Shown: positions 1 to 10,392, numbered from the stretch's first letter. The stretch is DNA of 64,000 nt from Kaistella flava (ex Peng et al. 2021) (GCF_015191005.1 NZ_CP040442.1:2418001-2482000), one strand, 5' to 3'. Translations and numbers: made by a program. The notes: generated from the letters alone by a model not told the origin.

Positions 1-110
1 AAAATAAACATTTTTAGGCTTAAAATTTGTTAATGAAATTGTTGAAAAACGAAATTCTTCTTATTTCTATGAAATTAGATCGCAAATGAACCCGATCTTT
101 AAGAAAAATG

Positions 111-118
111 TATTTTTG
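111..118 (+). promoter_or_regulatory. Promoter -7 box for tamB-tamL
   Basis: TATTTTTG fits the Bacteroidota -7 consensus TAnnTTTG and lies 28 bases before the tamB start. No clear TTG is seen at the -33 distance, so only half of the promoter is supported. The rest of bases 1-146 shows no gene. Confidence 0.5.
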
Positions 119-146
119 TTTTAACCTCAAATTCTAATTTATCGTT

Positions 147-3100
147 GTGAATATTTACCAAAGGATTTTAAAATATATCGGAATCTTCATCGCCTTTTTA
201 TTGGTGCTGGTGATTGCGCTCGTCTTAAGTTTACAATTACCATCGGTCCAAAATTTTGCCAAAGGAAAACTGGTGAATTATCTGGAGGAAAAAATCAAGA
301 CGAAAGTTAGTTTAGACCGCGTTTACATCGGCTTCCCAAACAGTTTAGTAATGGAAAACTTTTATTTACAAGGTCAAACAGTGGACACGCTGCTCTTCGC
401 CAGAAAATTAGATGTTGGTTTAAATATTCCAAAACTTTTAAATAACACGGCAGATATTACTTCGATTGATTTAGAAGGTGTCAAAGCAAATGTCGTTCGC
501 AACGAAAACGGCACTTTTAATTTCGATTATATCATCAATGCTTTTGCAACAAAAGATAAAGAGCAAACGCCTTCCAAACCATTTATTATTTCTTTGGATA
601 AAATTAAATTAAAGGATATTGGGATTTCATTTATTGATGATCAATCTCGAAATGACATTAATCTTTATTTTAAATCTTTTGATACGAGCGTTAAAACTTT
701 TGATTTAGAAAAGAACAATTACGCGGTCAATGACATCAATATGGATGGACTTCGTCTAAAACTGAAACAAGATTTAGTAGAAGAAGTGGCCAAGAAAGTT
801 GGAGAAAAAGTGGATTCTCTGAAGAAGCAAAGTCCTTTAAAATTAGGTTTAAATAAAATTAAATTAACCAACTTCAATATCGATTACGGAGATGATAATA
901 CCAAAACTTTTGGTAAAATAATATTTAAAGAACTCAGCACGAAAGTCAATCAACTCGATTTAGAGAACAGTAATTTCGAGATTGATAATCTTTATTTAAA
1001 AGGAGCAGATATCAATGCCAAATTATTCCTGCCAACCCAAAATGCCAATCCAAAAAAGGAAGAAAACTCTTCAACTTCAACTACCGAAAAATCATTAGCG
1101 CTTTTACTGAATAAATTAGTTTTAGACGATGTAAAAGTCGTTTACGATAATACCGCAATTGCTCCAACCAGAAGCGGAATGGATTTCAATCATCTCAATT
1201 TTTCAAAAATGAATCTGGAACTTTCTGATTTTAAAATGAAAGACGGAACATTTGCCGGAAATGTAAAATCAGCAGAAATAAAAGAAAAGCGCGGTTTGGA
1301 TATTCAGAAATTCAAAACCGATTTCGTGTTTGAAGATAAGCAAGCGTATTTGAAAGATTTGTATTTACAAACTCCTAAAACGATTTTGCGTGATGAAGTT
1401 GTTTTAAATTATAATTCGATTGAACAACTTTCAGCGAATCCTGGCGCAGTGAAAATTTCTGCTAATATTCAAAAATCCAAAGTTGGGTTTTCAGATATAT
1501 TAATGCTCGTTCCAACTTTAAGAAACACAGTTCCTTTTAATAAATATCCGAATGCCATTCTTAATGTTGACGCAAGGTTAAAAGGAACATTGAATGATTT
1601 AATCATTCAAAATCTTCAACTTTCAGGAATAGACCAGTTGAAAGTTCAGGCTTCAGGAACGGTTAAAAACGCAATGAATCCGAAGAATTTATATTACGAT
1701 CTAAATGTTCGTGAACTTTCTTCATCTGCAAAAACCATTTATAATTTAGTTCCGAAAAATACGATCCCTACTAATATTACGCTTCCTTCTCATTTCAAAA
1801 TTGCAGGAACCGCAAAAGGAACGACTCAAATTATCAATACGAATTTGGTGGTAACTTCCACCTTAGGAAATGCCGGAATTCGCGCGTCGGTTGATATGAA
1901 ACGGAAAAATCAAGAACGTTATGATGTTAAAGCAAACCTGCAAAATTTACAAATCGGAAAGATTATTCAGAATAAAGATCTAGGTTCCATCATTGGACAA
2001 ATCTCTGTTAAAGGACAAAGTTTCGATCCAAATAAAGCAAATGCTGACATTACCGGAAATATCAAAGCGGTTGCCTACAACGGTTACACTTACCAAAACA
2101 TGGCTTTGACCGGAAAAGTAAATCGTGGCGCTTACGCAGTTAATCTCGATTCGAAAGATCCAAATGCAAACTTGAAATTATTGGCTTCGGGTAATTTTAC
2201 ACAAAAAGAACCAACCATTAAAGTGAATGGAACAATTCGCAAATTAGATCTGCACAAACTCGGTTTCTATCAAGATCAAATGATTCTGGCCGGAGATTTA
2301 GATGGCGACTTCACTAGTTTAAATCCCGATGCGCCAAATGGTTATTTGACTTTAAAGAACTTTGCTATTTCTGACACCAAAGATATTTTCCCTCTACAGG
2401 AAATTTTCCTAAAAGCAGTTTCAACTTCAAATCAGAATCAAATTACATTGCAATCGCAAATCGCAGATATCGATTTAACCGGGAAATATAAATTGACGCA
2501 AATTTTAGGTTCTCTTCAAAATACGATCAATCAATATTATCAATTTCAAAAGCCGGGAACGAAAGTTGAAAAAATCGATCCAAATCAGTTTTTTACTTTA
2601 AATGCTAAAATTAAAGATGATAATTTATTAAGAAAATTCGTTCCGGAATTAACAGAATTTGAACCGATTACTTTGGTTGGAAATTACGATGCTGATTCTC
2701 GAAAGTTAGAAGTGAACGGACAAATTCCGCAAGTCACGTATGGTGCAAACAAAATTAGTGGCGGCGTTTTAACAATAAACAATTCGAACGATGCTTTGGT
2801 TTATGATGTGAAACTGGCAGAATTTAAAAATGAAAGTATTGCTTTAATGAAAGTCGATTTGAATGGCGATATTAAAGGCAACCTCATCACCTATAATGCT
2901 TCTACCAAAGATGAAAAAGATGTAACTAAATTTTTAGTTGCAGGGAATGTTGAAAAGATGGGCGATCTTACAAAGATCAGTTTGAATCCTGATGGTTTAA
3001 CTTTGAATTACGATAACTGGCAAGTTTCATCAGATAATTTTATTCAGCTGAGCAACAAAGGAATTCTGGCTAATAATTTTACGATTTCAAATAACGGAAG

Positions 3101-5150
3101 TGAAATTAGATTACAATCAGAAACGAACGTTCCAAACAGTCCTTTGAATGTTTCCATTAAAGATTTCAAGATTGAGACGATAACAGAACTTGTTAAAAAG
3201 GATTCACTATTGGCAAAAGGGAATATAAATGGAACCGCGCAACTTCGGGATTTAAAAAATAATATGACTTTCACCTCGGATATTAAGGTGACTGATTTAT
3301 ATGTTTACGGAAGTCCTGCGGGGAATTTAGATATCAAAGCCAATAATCAAAGTGCGGATTTAATTCGTGCAGATATTGCACTTTCTGGTTTTGATAATGA
3401 TGTGAAACTGGCAGGAACTTACAATACCAAATCCAGCAATTTAGATATGAACCTTAATATGAATCAACTTCAAATGAAAACGGTTCAGGGATTCTCGATG
3501 AACGCCGTTGAAAATGCTGAAGGATATCTTTCCGGGAATTTAAAAATCAGTGGAAAAACGGATGCTCCGAATATTTTAGGCGGAATTAAATTTAATGATG
3601 TTGGTTTAGGAATTACCCAATTGGGAAGCAATTTTAAAAATATTAATGATGAAATAAAATTCACCAATCGCGGAATTGATTTCGATAGTTTTAAAATTAA
3701 AGATGAATCCGGAAATGCAATTACGATTGATGGCTCCGTGTTGACTAAAACTTATAAAGATTTTGCTTTTAACCTCGATGTGAAAGCGAGAAACTTTAAA
3801 GTAGTCGATTCTGAAAAAAATAACGACAAAATAATGTACGGCGTTCTTGCCGTCAATGCCGACTTAAAAATTCGTGGAGATTTAAATTTACCACAAGTTG
3901 ACGGAAGTTTAAAAGTGACCGATAAAACAGATTTCACTTTTGTTTTACCTCAGTCTTCGCCGGCTTTACAAGACCGTGAAGGCATTGTAGAATTTATTGA
4001 CCAAGATCAAATTGCTTTGCAGCAAACCATTAAATCCGATTCACTCACGAACCAAAGCCAGATTAAAGGTATGGATGTGAACGTGAACATCGAAATAGTG
4101 AAAGACGCGAAAATCTCTTTAATTATTGATCAGGCCAATGGTGATTTTGTAAAACTTCAGGGAGATGCACAATTAACGGGCGGAATTGATCCCTCAGGAA
4201 AAACGACTTTAGTAGGAGTTTATCAGGTAGAAAAAGGAACGTACGAAATGTCGGTAAGTTTACTGAAAAGAAAATTTGAAATCGAGAAAGGAAGTACAAT
4301 TACCTGGACCGGCGAACCGACGACGGCGATTTTAGATATTACGGCGGTTTACAAAACAAATGCAGCACCACTCGATTTATTGCAGCAACAGTTAAATACT
4401 GCTTCGGCCAGCGAACTTAATCAGTATAAACAAAAGATTCCGTTCAACACTTTACTGATTATGAAAGGGGAATTATTGAAACCAGTTATTACTTTTGATA
4501 TTACTACTTCCAAAGAAAACAACGCCGTGTCGGCCGAAGTGATTGATAATACAACCGCGAAACTCGATCAGTTGCGCCGTGAAGAATCTGAAATGAATAA
4601 ACAGGTTTTTGCCTTGCTGCTTTTAAACAGATTCGTTGGTGAAAATCCTTTCCAGAGTGACACTGGTTTATCGGCTTCTACGCTGGCCAAACAAAGTGTG
4701 AGTCGAATTTTATCTGACCAGTTAAATAATCTGGCGTCTGATTTAATCGGCGGAGTTGAATTGAATTTCGATTTAGAATCTACTGAAGATTATTCCAGTG
4801 GAAACAAAAATGAAAGAACCGATTTGAATGTTGGTTTAACCAAAAGATTATTTGATGATCGCCTGAAAGTGACGGTCGGGAATAATTTCGCTTTAGAAGG
4901 TGACGCCCGACAAAATGAGCAAATGACCAATATTGCAGGCGACATTACTTTGGATTACAGTCTTTCTAAAAATGGCAGATATATGTTGCGTGCTTATCGT
5001 AAAAACGATTATCAGGTGGCATTGCAAGGTCAGATTATCGAAACTGGTCTCGGATTTATCATTACTTTGGATTACGATAAATTTCGAGAGATTTTTGAAA
5101 AATCGAAGAAAAATAGAACATACAGAAAACAAAATACGTCTTCAAAATAA
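147..5150 (+). CDS. tamB: Translocation/assembly module protein TamB
   Basis: This 1667-residue protein is a TamB (DUF490) family member. It is predicted to span the periplasm from the inner membrane and to guide lipid or barrel-protein delivery to the outer membrane with its Omp85 partner. One membrane anchor lies at about residues 11-32. It is followed by a very long AsmA-like region of beta-repeat character, and the conserved TamB domain occupies roughly the last 450 residues. The start is GTG, the first possible start after an in-frame TAA at 135. The stop overlaps the next start by one base (TAATG), so the two genes are translationally coupled. The length is normal for Bacteroidota TamB. 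The family call is secure; the lipid-transport role is known from homologues and not shown here. Confidence 0.93.
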   Translation: MNIYQRILKYIGIFIAFLLVLVIALVLSLQLPSVQNFAKGKLVNYLEEKIKTKVSLDRVYIGFPNSLVMENFYLQGQTVDTLLFARKLDVGLNIPKLLNNTADITSIDLEGVKANVVRNENGTFNFDYIINAFATKDKEQTPSKPFIISLDKIKLKDIGISFIDDQSRNDINLYFKSFDTSVKTFDLEKNNYAVNDINMDGLRLKLKQDLVEEVAKKVGEKVDSLKKQSPLKLGLNKIKLTNFNIDYGDDNTKTFGKIIFKELSTKVNQLDLENSNFEIDNLYLKGADINAKLFLPTQNANPKKEENSSTSTTEKSLALLLNKLVLDDVKVVYDNTAIAPTRSGMDFNHLNFSKMNLELSDFKMKDGTFAGNVKSAEIKEKRGLDIQKFKTDFVFEDKQAYLKDLYLQTPKTILRDEVVLNYNSIEQLSANPGAVKISANIQKSKVGFSDILMLVPTLRNTVPFNKYPNAILNVDARLKGTLNDLIIQNLQLSGIDQLKVQASGTVKNAMNPKNLYYDLNVRELSSSAKTIYNLVPKNTIPTNITLPSHFKIAGTAKGTTQIINTNLVVTSTLGNAGIRASVDMKRKNQERYDVKANLQNLQIGKIIQNKDLGSIIGQISVKGQSFDPNKANADITGNIKAVAYNGYTYQNMALTGKVNRGAYAVNLDSKDPNANLKLLASGNFTQKEPTIKVNGTIRKLDLHKLGFYQDQMILAGDLDGDFTSLNPDAPNGYLTLKNFAISDTKDIFPLQEIFLKAVSTSNQNQITLQSQIADIDLTGKYKLTQILGSLQNTINQYYQFQKPGTKVEKIDPNQFFTLNAKIKDDNLLRKFVPELTEFEPITLVGNYDADSRKLEVNGQIPQVTYGANKISGGVLTINNSNDALVYDVKLAEFKNESIALMKVDLNGDIKGNLITYNASTKDEKDVTKFLVAGNVEKMGDLTKISLNPDGLTLNYDNWQVSSDNFIQLSNKGILANNFTISNNGSEIRLQSETNVPNSPLNVSIKDFKIETITELVKKDSLLAKGNINGTAQLRDLKNNMTFTSDIKVTDLYVYGSPAGNLDIKANNQSADLIRADIALSGFDNDVKLAGTYNTKSSNLDMNLNMNQLQMKTVQGFSMNAVENAEGYLSGNLKISGKTDAPNILGGIKFNDVGLGITQLGSNFKNINDEIKFTNRGIDFDSFKIKDESGNAITIDGSVLTKTYKDFAFNLDVKARNFKVVDSEKNNDKIMYGVLAVNADLKIRGDLNLPQVDGSLKVTDKTDFTFVLPQSSPALQDREGIVEFIDQDQIALQQTIKSDSLTNQSQIKGMDVNVNIEIVKDAKISLIIDQANGDFVKLQGDAQLTGGIDPSGKTTLVGVYQVEKGTYEMSVSLLKRKFEIEKGSTITWTGEPTTAILDITAVYKTNAAPLDLLQQQLNTASASELNQYKQKIPFNTLLIMKGELLKPVITFDITTSKENNAVSAEVIDNTTAKLDQLRREESEMNKQVFALLLLNRFVGENPFQSDTGLSASTLAKQSVSRILSDQLNNLASDLIGGVELNFDLESTEDYSSGNKNERTDLNVGLTKRLFDDRLKVTVGNNFALEGDARQNEQMTNIAGDITLDYSLSKNGRYMLRAYRKNDYQVALQGQIIETGLGFIITLDYDKFREIFEKSKKNRTYRKQNTSSK

Positions 5151-7501
5151 TGATGAAACTGAATACCTCCCATTTTAAAATAGTTGCGACTCTTTCTTTA
5201 GCAGTCATTATTTCGTCTTGTAGTAATACTAAATTTCTGCAGGATGGCCAGTTGTTATATACTGGAGCAAAAATCAATATTAAAAATGATACGCTTGCAA
5301 AAAAAGAAAAGTCACGTTTAAAGGAAGCACTTCAAGACCAACTTCGTCCGAAACCGAATTCTTCTTTTTTTGGTTTAAGACCGAAACTATACATTTATAA
5401 TATTACGAAAGAGCCGAAAAAGCAAAAAGGAATTCGATATTGGCTCAAATATAAAGTGGGCGAAAAACCAGTTTTGTTAAGTGATGTCGATCGGGAGTTT
5501 AATAAAAAAATCATTGTTAATTATTCTGAGAACAAAGGTTTCTTTAATGCGAAGGCTTCTTCAGACACCATTTCAAAAAATAAAAAAGCACACGTTATTT
5601 ATACCTTAAAAACTGGCGCCAGATATTTAATCAGTCAGGTTAATTTCCCTAAAGATTCTACGGTTATTAATTCTGAAATCCAATTACTTAAAGATAAAAC
5701 TTTTTTGAAAGTTGGAAATCCATTTGATTTAGATGTTATCAAAGCAGAACGCGAACGAATCGATGCACATTTAAAAAACCGAGGCTTCTATTATTTCAGT
5801 CCTGATAATATCATCGTTCAGGCGGATAGTACCGTGACTAAAAAACCGGAAGTTGAACTTTTTGTGAAACTGAAAAAGAACACGCCAGCAATTTCAAAAG
5901 AGCCATTTACGATTGATAAAACAATTGTTTTTGCTGATTATAATATCAAAGATCTTAAACTGGGGAAATACGGAATTCCTTATAATACCGATTCGGTAGA
6001 AATTTACAACAACATTCACATCATCGATCCTGAAAATAAGTTTAAACCAAAAATTTTCGATCGTACGCTTTACTTTGATAAAGGAGATTTGTATAACCGA
6101 AAAGACCACAATCTTTCATTGAACCGACTCATCAGTTTAGGCGTTTTTAAATTTGTGAAAAATGAGTTTATAATTTCAGATTCACTCAATCATAAATTTG
6201 ATGCGTATTATCTTTTAACGCCGAGACCTTTTCAGTCCTTGCGTTTAGAAACTTTAGGAAAAACCAATTCTGCGAATTATACGGGGGGAGAAGTTAATCT
6301 GAACTGGACGCATCGTAATTTCTTCCGTGGTGCAGAACAGTTAAAGGCGGCTATTTATGGCGCCGCAGATGTTCAAGTCGGAGGTCCAAAAGACGCGAAT
6401 AATATTATCAGAGTTGGTGCCAATGCTCAACTTTCTATTCCAAGAATTGTGGCTCCATTTAGATTTCATTCTTCAAGTGCTTATGTTCCAAGAACGAATA
6501 TTAATGTCGGTTATGAATATTTGAGCCGAACGCAATTGTACACTTTGCATAGTTTCACGACTTCTTTCGGATATCTTTGGAAAGAAAATGAAAGGAAAGA
6601 ACATGATTTAAAAGTTTTGGATGTTACGGTAGTTGCACCGCAAAAGGTAACCGAGAAATATTTAGAACAAATTAGTGGAAATCCAGATCCTGATAATTAT
6701 ATAGCGCCAAATCCTTCACTTCAAAGAGTCATTGATAAGCAATTAATTTTCGGACCGACTTACAGTTATACTTATACCAACACCATGCTTCCGAGAAAGA
6801 ATACGTTCTATTATAAAGGAAGTGTAGATTTGGCAGGCACGATCACCGGTTTAGTAAGTGGCGCCGATGCAAAAGCAGGAAAACAAAAAGAATTGTTCAA
6901 CATTCCGTTTAGTCAATATGCTAAAATGGAACATGATTTTAGATATTACAGAAAGGTGAACGTCAAGAGCTCTATCGCTACCCGATTTATTGCAGGAATT
7001 GGTTATCCTTATGGAAACTCTACTTCAATGCCTTATGTAAAACAATTTTTTGTGGGTGGAAGTAACAGTATTCGTGCCTTCAGAGCCAGAACTTTAGGAC
7101 CGGGAAGTTATGATCCAAGGACTCAAAATGCAACTTTCTTTTTTGATCAGTCTGGAGATATTAAATTAGAAATGAATGCCGAATATAGAGCGAATATTTA
7201 TAAGTTTTTGAATGCAGCAGTTTTCGCAGATGCAGGAAATGTTTGGTTAGTCAATGAAGATCCAGCAAGACCAGGTGGAAAATTCTCAAAAGACTTTGTA
7301 AAAGAAATTGCTGTAGGAGCCGGAGTTGGTTTAAGACTGGACTTTTCGATTCTTATATTAAGACTTGATTTGGCAACGCCACTTCGTATTCCTTACTATC
7401 CGGAAGGCGAAAGATGGACTTTTGATAAAATTGATTTCGGAAGTGGCGCCTGGAGAAAAGATAATTTGATTTTGAATATTGCAATTGGTTATCCTTTCTA
7501 A
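5150..7501 (+). CDS. tamL: Lipidated Omp85/TamA-family outer membrane protein (TamL)
   Basis: This 783-residue Omp85-superfamily protein has a lipoprotein signal (LAVIISSC, lipid-bearing Cys24). Periplasmic POTRA-like repeats cover about residues 25-350 and a C-terminal barrel covers about 360-783. The SIRAFRARTLGPG stretch near residue 640 matches the conserved barrel loop motif of the superfamily (VRGF-like). Lipidated TamA homologues encoded next to tamB are the TamL type described in Bacteroidota. The start overlaps the tamB stop; an alternative ATG is the next codon (5153). The context supports an envelope-spanning TamB-TamL complex for outer-membrane homeostasis. Confidence 0.9.
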   Translation: MMKLNTSHFKIVATLSLAVIISSCSNTKFLQDGQLLYTGAKINIKNDTLAKKEKSRLKEALQDQLRPKPNSSFFGLRPKLYIYNITKEPKKQKGIRYWLKYKVGEKPVLLSDVDREFNKKIIVNYSENKGFFNAKASSDTISKNKKAHVIYTLKTGARYLISQVNFPKDSTVINSEIQLLKDKTFLKVGNPFDLDVIKAERERIDAHLKNRGFYYFSPDNIIVQADSTVTKKPEVELFVKLKKNTPAISKEPFTIDKTIVFADYNIKDLKLGKYGIPYNTDSVEIYNNIHIIDPENKFKPKIFDRTLYFDKGDLYNRKDHNLSLNRLISLGVFKFVKNEFIISDSLNHKFDAYYLLTPRPFQSLRLETLGKTNSANYTGGEVNLNWTHRNFFRGAEQLKAAIYGAADVQVGGPKDANNIIRVGANAQLSIPRIVAPFRFHSSSAYVPRTNINVGYEYLSRTQLYTLHSFTTSFGYLWKENERKEHDLKVLDVTVVAPQKVTEKYLEQISGNPDPDNYIAPNPSLQRVIDKQLIFGPTYSYTYTNTMLPRKNTFYYKGSVDLAGTITGLVSGADAKAGKQKELFNIPFSQYAKMEHDFRYYRKVNVKSSIATRFIAGIGYPYGNSTSMPYVKQFFVGGSNSIRAFRARTLGPGSYDPRTQNATFFFDQSGDIKLEMNAEYRANIYKFLNAAVFADAGNVWLVNEDPARPGGKFSKDFVKEIAVGAGVGLRLDFSILILRLDLATPLRIPYYPEGERWTFDKIDFGSGAWRKDNLILNIAIGYPF

Positions 7502-7524
7502 TGATTTAAACTGGAAAATTTTAA

Positions 7525-7716
7525 ACCACAAAAGTCACAAAAGTTGGATTGTGAAAAAGTTTAAAATCACATTTTATAAAGAACACAAAAACTTTGAAAA
7601 TCAAATAGATTTTCACTTTTTCAAACTGCTATCAATTATTTATTGAACTATTCTTTTGCGACTTTTGCTTCTTCTTTTTATTCCTTTTAAGGAATCAGCG
7701 AATCTTCGATTGTGGT
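7525..7716. repeat. Dispersed intergenic repeat, copy 1
   Basis: This AT-rich non-coding stretch starts with a 'cacaaaagtcacaaaag' type segment and ends with 'aaggaatcagcgaatcttcg'. The same blocks, in the same order but opposite orientation, occur at 29390-29590. It contains no open frame. It fills the gap between tamL and the YihY gene. Confidence 0.6.
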
Positions 7717-7754
7717 AAAAAAAATCAATGTTTATTTTAATGTAATTTTTTAAT

Positions 7755-8711
7755 ATGTACGGAATGAAAAAATTATCTTTTTTTTGGAAGACTTTAAAGG
7801 AGACATTTACCGAGTGGAATAATTCTACAGCGACGAAAGACTCGGCGAGTTTGGCGTATTATGCCATTTTCTCGATTCCGGGATTATTAATTATCATTAT
7901 TTGGATTGCGGGACACTTTTTCGGTGAAGAAGCCATTCGCGGTGAGATCACGAATCATATCAATAGTATAATGGGGGAAGAGGCTGCGACCAGCATTCAG
8001 GATATGATTGCAGGAGCACTAATTGATAAACAGAACATCTTCATGAAAACATTAGGCGTAGGTTCCTTAGTCTTCGGTGGAACAACGGTTTTCTTTCAAC
8101 TCCAGAAATCTTTAAATAAACTTTGGGACGTAGAAGCCACACCTAAAAAAGCAATTATTAAATTTCTACTCGACCGCGCCAATTCATTAGGTATGATTGT
8201 CGTGATTGGTTTTTTACTAATGATAACCATGGTTCTTTCCTCAGCGATTAGTTTGCTGAATAATTTCATCATGTACCAATTAGGCGTAGAAACCTATGTT
8301 TTAATGGAAACGGTAAATTACCTATTTGGATTTTTTCTGGTGGTATTGGTATTTGCTTTTATGTTTAAGGTTCTTCCGGATGCAGAAATCTCCTGGAAAG
8401 CAGTTTGGCCAGGCGCATTTCTAACGGCGATTCTTTTTACCATCGGTAAATTTCTACTCAGTCTTTACTTTTCAGAACTGAAACCCACCTCAGCGTTTGG
8501 TGCTGCGGGAACAATCGTTTTAATTATGATGTGGATTAATTACTCTTGCATGCTCATCTTTTTTGGCGCGGAATTCACCAAAGTATACTCTCGGAACAAA
8601 GGATTTAAAATAGTTCCGTCGAGGCATGCTAAATGGAGCGCAGAGAAATTGTATCAGGAATCACTGGAAGAGAAGAATATTACGGCTAGTGAAATTAAAG
8701 AGGAGCTCTAA
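7755..8711 (+). CDS. YihY/BrkB family membrane protein
   Basis: This 318-residue polytopic inner-membrane protein has about six hydrophobic segments and the family's conserved N-terminal region (TKDSASLAYYAIFSIPGLL), as well as the 'SAFGAAGTIVLIMMWINYSC' segment near residue 260. The family was once called ribonuclease BN or virulence factor BrkB; its true function is unclear. Two starts are possible, 7755 and 7764 (MKKLSFF); the second looks more typical. It stands alone, with the dispersed repeat upstream and about 155 unremarkable bases downstream. Confidence 0.85.
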   Translation: MYGMKKLSFFWKTLKETFTEWNNSTATKDSASLAYYAIFSIPGLLIIIIWIAGHFFGEEAIRGEITNHINSIMGEEAATSIQDMIAGALIDKQNIFMKTLGVGSLVFGGTTVFFQLQKSLNKLWDVEATPKKAIIKFLLDRANSLGMIVVIGFLLMITMVLSSAISLLNNFIMYQLGVETYVLMETVNYLFGFFLVVLVFAFMFKVLPDAEISWKAVWPGAFLTAILFTIGKFLLSLYFSELKPTSAFGAAGTIVLIMMWINYSCMLIFFGAEFTKVYSRNKGFKIVPSRHAKWSAEKLYQESLEEKNITASEIKEEL

Positions 8712-8866
8712 TTAATACCAATGAAAGAAAGTTAACCAAATAATCTGATTTTCATCTTTCTCAGCTGTCGGTTCTGACCTACAATAGAAATTTTGTTAAT
8801 CTTTTCCTCCCTTGTATTACTTTTAGATTTGCTTGTTTAATGATTCAATAAAATTCGACTTAAATT

Positions 8867-9594
8867 TTATCGAATACAGACATTATTATATATTAGTTTT
8901 TGCCTTTCAAATTCGAGAGGTCGAAGTGCGTGCTCATCATAATATACTGGCAAAAAATTAGTGCTTAATTGACCACTTTCTTTTACGTATGTAAAAACAA
9001 CAATGGTACCTGTTCTTTTCGCAGCACAATCAACTCTGACCTTTTCTATAGTGAATGCTTTCACAATTTTCACATCTGACATCAAGACTTCTTTGCTCTT
9101 ACCTGTTTTAGAATTAAAAACAGAGATTACAGCATGTGGATCAATCTCAGAATCTTTAGCTTCACATCTGATCCAAACATCAAAATAACGTCCTACTTGC
9201 TTAATAGCGGACATTTGATAATTAAACCCTTCGATTTCACCAATTGGATTATAGTGAACATTATGACAATTATAGTCGTAAATAATTTCTTCAAGAGTGC
9301 GAGGTCTAATTTTTATCTTCTCCGTATTTAGCGTTAAATTTTCAATCATTATATTTTCACAATCACAATTTAACAATTCCATAAATTCAGAACCTTTTAT
9401 GGTTATCATTTTTCCATTTTTTAATTTTTTCTTTTTACTCTGAACTATTTGCTTTATCCAAATATCATTGTTGTCTTCCCTTTTAACAAATAAGTGTCAT
9501 CATTATCTAATTTTAAAAGGACGTTAAAACTCGTATCCTGACCAAAAGAAAAAATATTGAAGATTAGTAGAAAAAAGAATAAAATTTTATTCAT
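8867..9594 (-). pseudogene. Frameshifted gene for a small secreted protein
   Basis: Reading the minus strand, an ATG at 9594 opens a frame with a good signal peptide (MNKILFFFLLIFNIFSFGQ) that stops after 46 residues at 9454. The long downstream frame (8867-9409, 180 codons from its first ATG) can be extended upstream without stops to about 9480 (EDNNDIWIKQIV...). It joins the first frame if one base is restored in the A4G3 run at 9478-9484. The whole would be about 225 residues: an exported protein of unknown family with no recognisable motifs. Whether this is true decay, slippage-based switching, or a sequencing error cannot be told from the sequence. No promoter box is obvious upstream. 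Confidence 0.65.
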
Positions 9595-9862
9595 AGTTGT
9601 GAACTAGGTAGTTATTTCGTAAATATAATACTATTTCTTGAGAAAAATTAATTTAATCAAAGCTGACAATAAGCCTTTCGTTTCTCGATTTGAGTATATA
9701 AGTACAAGATATTACAATATTTCAAAGTCTTTGTTAACTTATGAATTATATCAACCTACACAGAATGGATAATTATAAATCCGACAAAGTCACATTTAGT
9801 TTTTTTTGATAGATGGTTTTCTTCATAACAGCACTATCAGTCCTTCGAAACAAGACATAAAA
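9595..9862. other. Intergenic region without recognised features
   Basis: AT-rich sequence between the frameshifted secreted-protein gene and the terminator of the tRNA-Glu/rpsT unit. No open frame, RNA gene or repeat is seen. Confidence 0.5.
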
Positions 9863-9892
9863 AAACTTCCGAAAAATTAATTTCGGAAGTTT
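9863..9892 (-). terminator. Terminator after rpsT/tRNA-Glu copy 1
   Basis: Inverted repeat AAACTTCCGAAA / TTTCGGAAGTTT with a short AT loop. It is followed on the minus strand by a T run, directly after the tRNA-Glu 3' end. The same hairpin follows copy 2. Confidence 0.8.
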
Positions 9893-9894
9893 GG

Positions 9895-9966
9895 TAGCCC
9901 GTAGGGGAGTCGAACCCCTCTTACCAGGATGAAAACCTGAGGTCCTAACCGATAGACGAACGGGCC
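9895..9966 (-). tRNA. tRNA-Glu (anticodon TTC), duplicated copy 1
   Basis: The minus strand folds as a cloverleaf: acceptor GGCCCGT/ACGGGCT, D arm, anticodon loop TTTTCAT (anticodon TTC), and T arm with GGTTCGACTCC. CCA is encoded at 9894-9892. It lies 24 bases downstream of rpsT copy 1 and is identical over the whole gene to the copy at 11824-11895. Confidence 0.95.
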
Positions 9967-9990
9967 AGTGCGTCTTTGTTTTTTATATAA

Positions 9991-10245
9991 TTACGCTAAT
10001 TTATTAACGTGCTTTGTCAACTTACTTTTAAGGTTTGCTGCCTTATTTTTGTGGATGATGTTTTTCTTCACCAACTTGTCTAACAAAGAGATTACTGATG
10101 GCAATTGTAAAGTTGCTGCAGTTTTATCTTCCTCATTTCTTAATACTTTCAAAACCGTTCTAGCAGTCTTGTGGTAGTATCTGTTTATTACTCTTCTCTT
10201 TTCGCTTTGTCTGATTCTTTTCAGAGCTGATTTATGATTTGCCAT
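9991..10245 (-). CDS. rpsT: 30S ribosomal protein S20, duplicated copy 1
   Basis: This 84-residue S20 starts MANHKSALKRIRQSEKRR and is rich in Lys and Arg. S20 binds 16S rRNA early in 30S assembly. It differs from the second copy (11922-12176) at one residue, Thr for Ala in the EEDK(T/A)AATLQ segment. A -7 box (TATCTTTG, minus strand, 10266-10273) is kept upstream. The homology to copy 2 ends just beyond it, and no TTG is found at the proper -33 distance, so expression may be weaker than that of copy 2. tRNA-Glu and a terminator follow. Confidence 0.95.
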   Translation of the reverse strand: MANHKSALKRIRQSEKRRVINRYYHKTARTVLKVLRNEEDKTAATLQLPSVISLLDKLVKKNIIHKNKAANLKSKLTKHVNKLA

Positions 10246-10392
10246 ATCTTCTAAAAACTTGGGTGCAAAGATAACAATCTTTTTTAAATAAAATAATTTT
10301 CAACTATAAAAGTGGATATCTTTATTTTTCTGAAAAGATACGGATCAATCTCAAAACTTGGGGAGAAAGAATAAATTTGATAATTTTGTTAG

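Larger units (their letters stand above)
9857..10285. repeat. Tandem duplication unit (terminator, tRNA-Glu, rpsT), copy 1
   Basis: This block of about 430 bases matches 11787-12217 nearly base for base. It covers terminator, tRNA-Glu, rpsT and the -7 box. Similarity stops abruptly at both edges. The two copies are direct repeats about 1.93 kb apart. Removing the 1.4-kb insertion sequence and its target duplication leaves about 0.5 kb between corresponding points. Confidence 0.88.
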
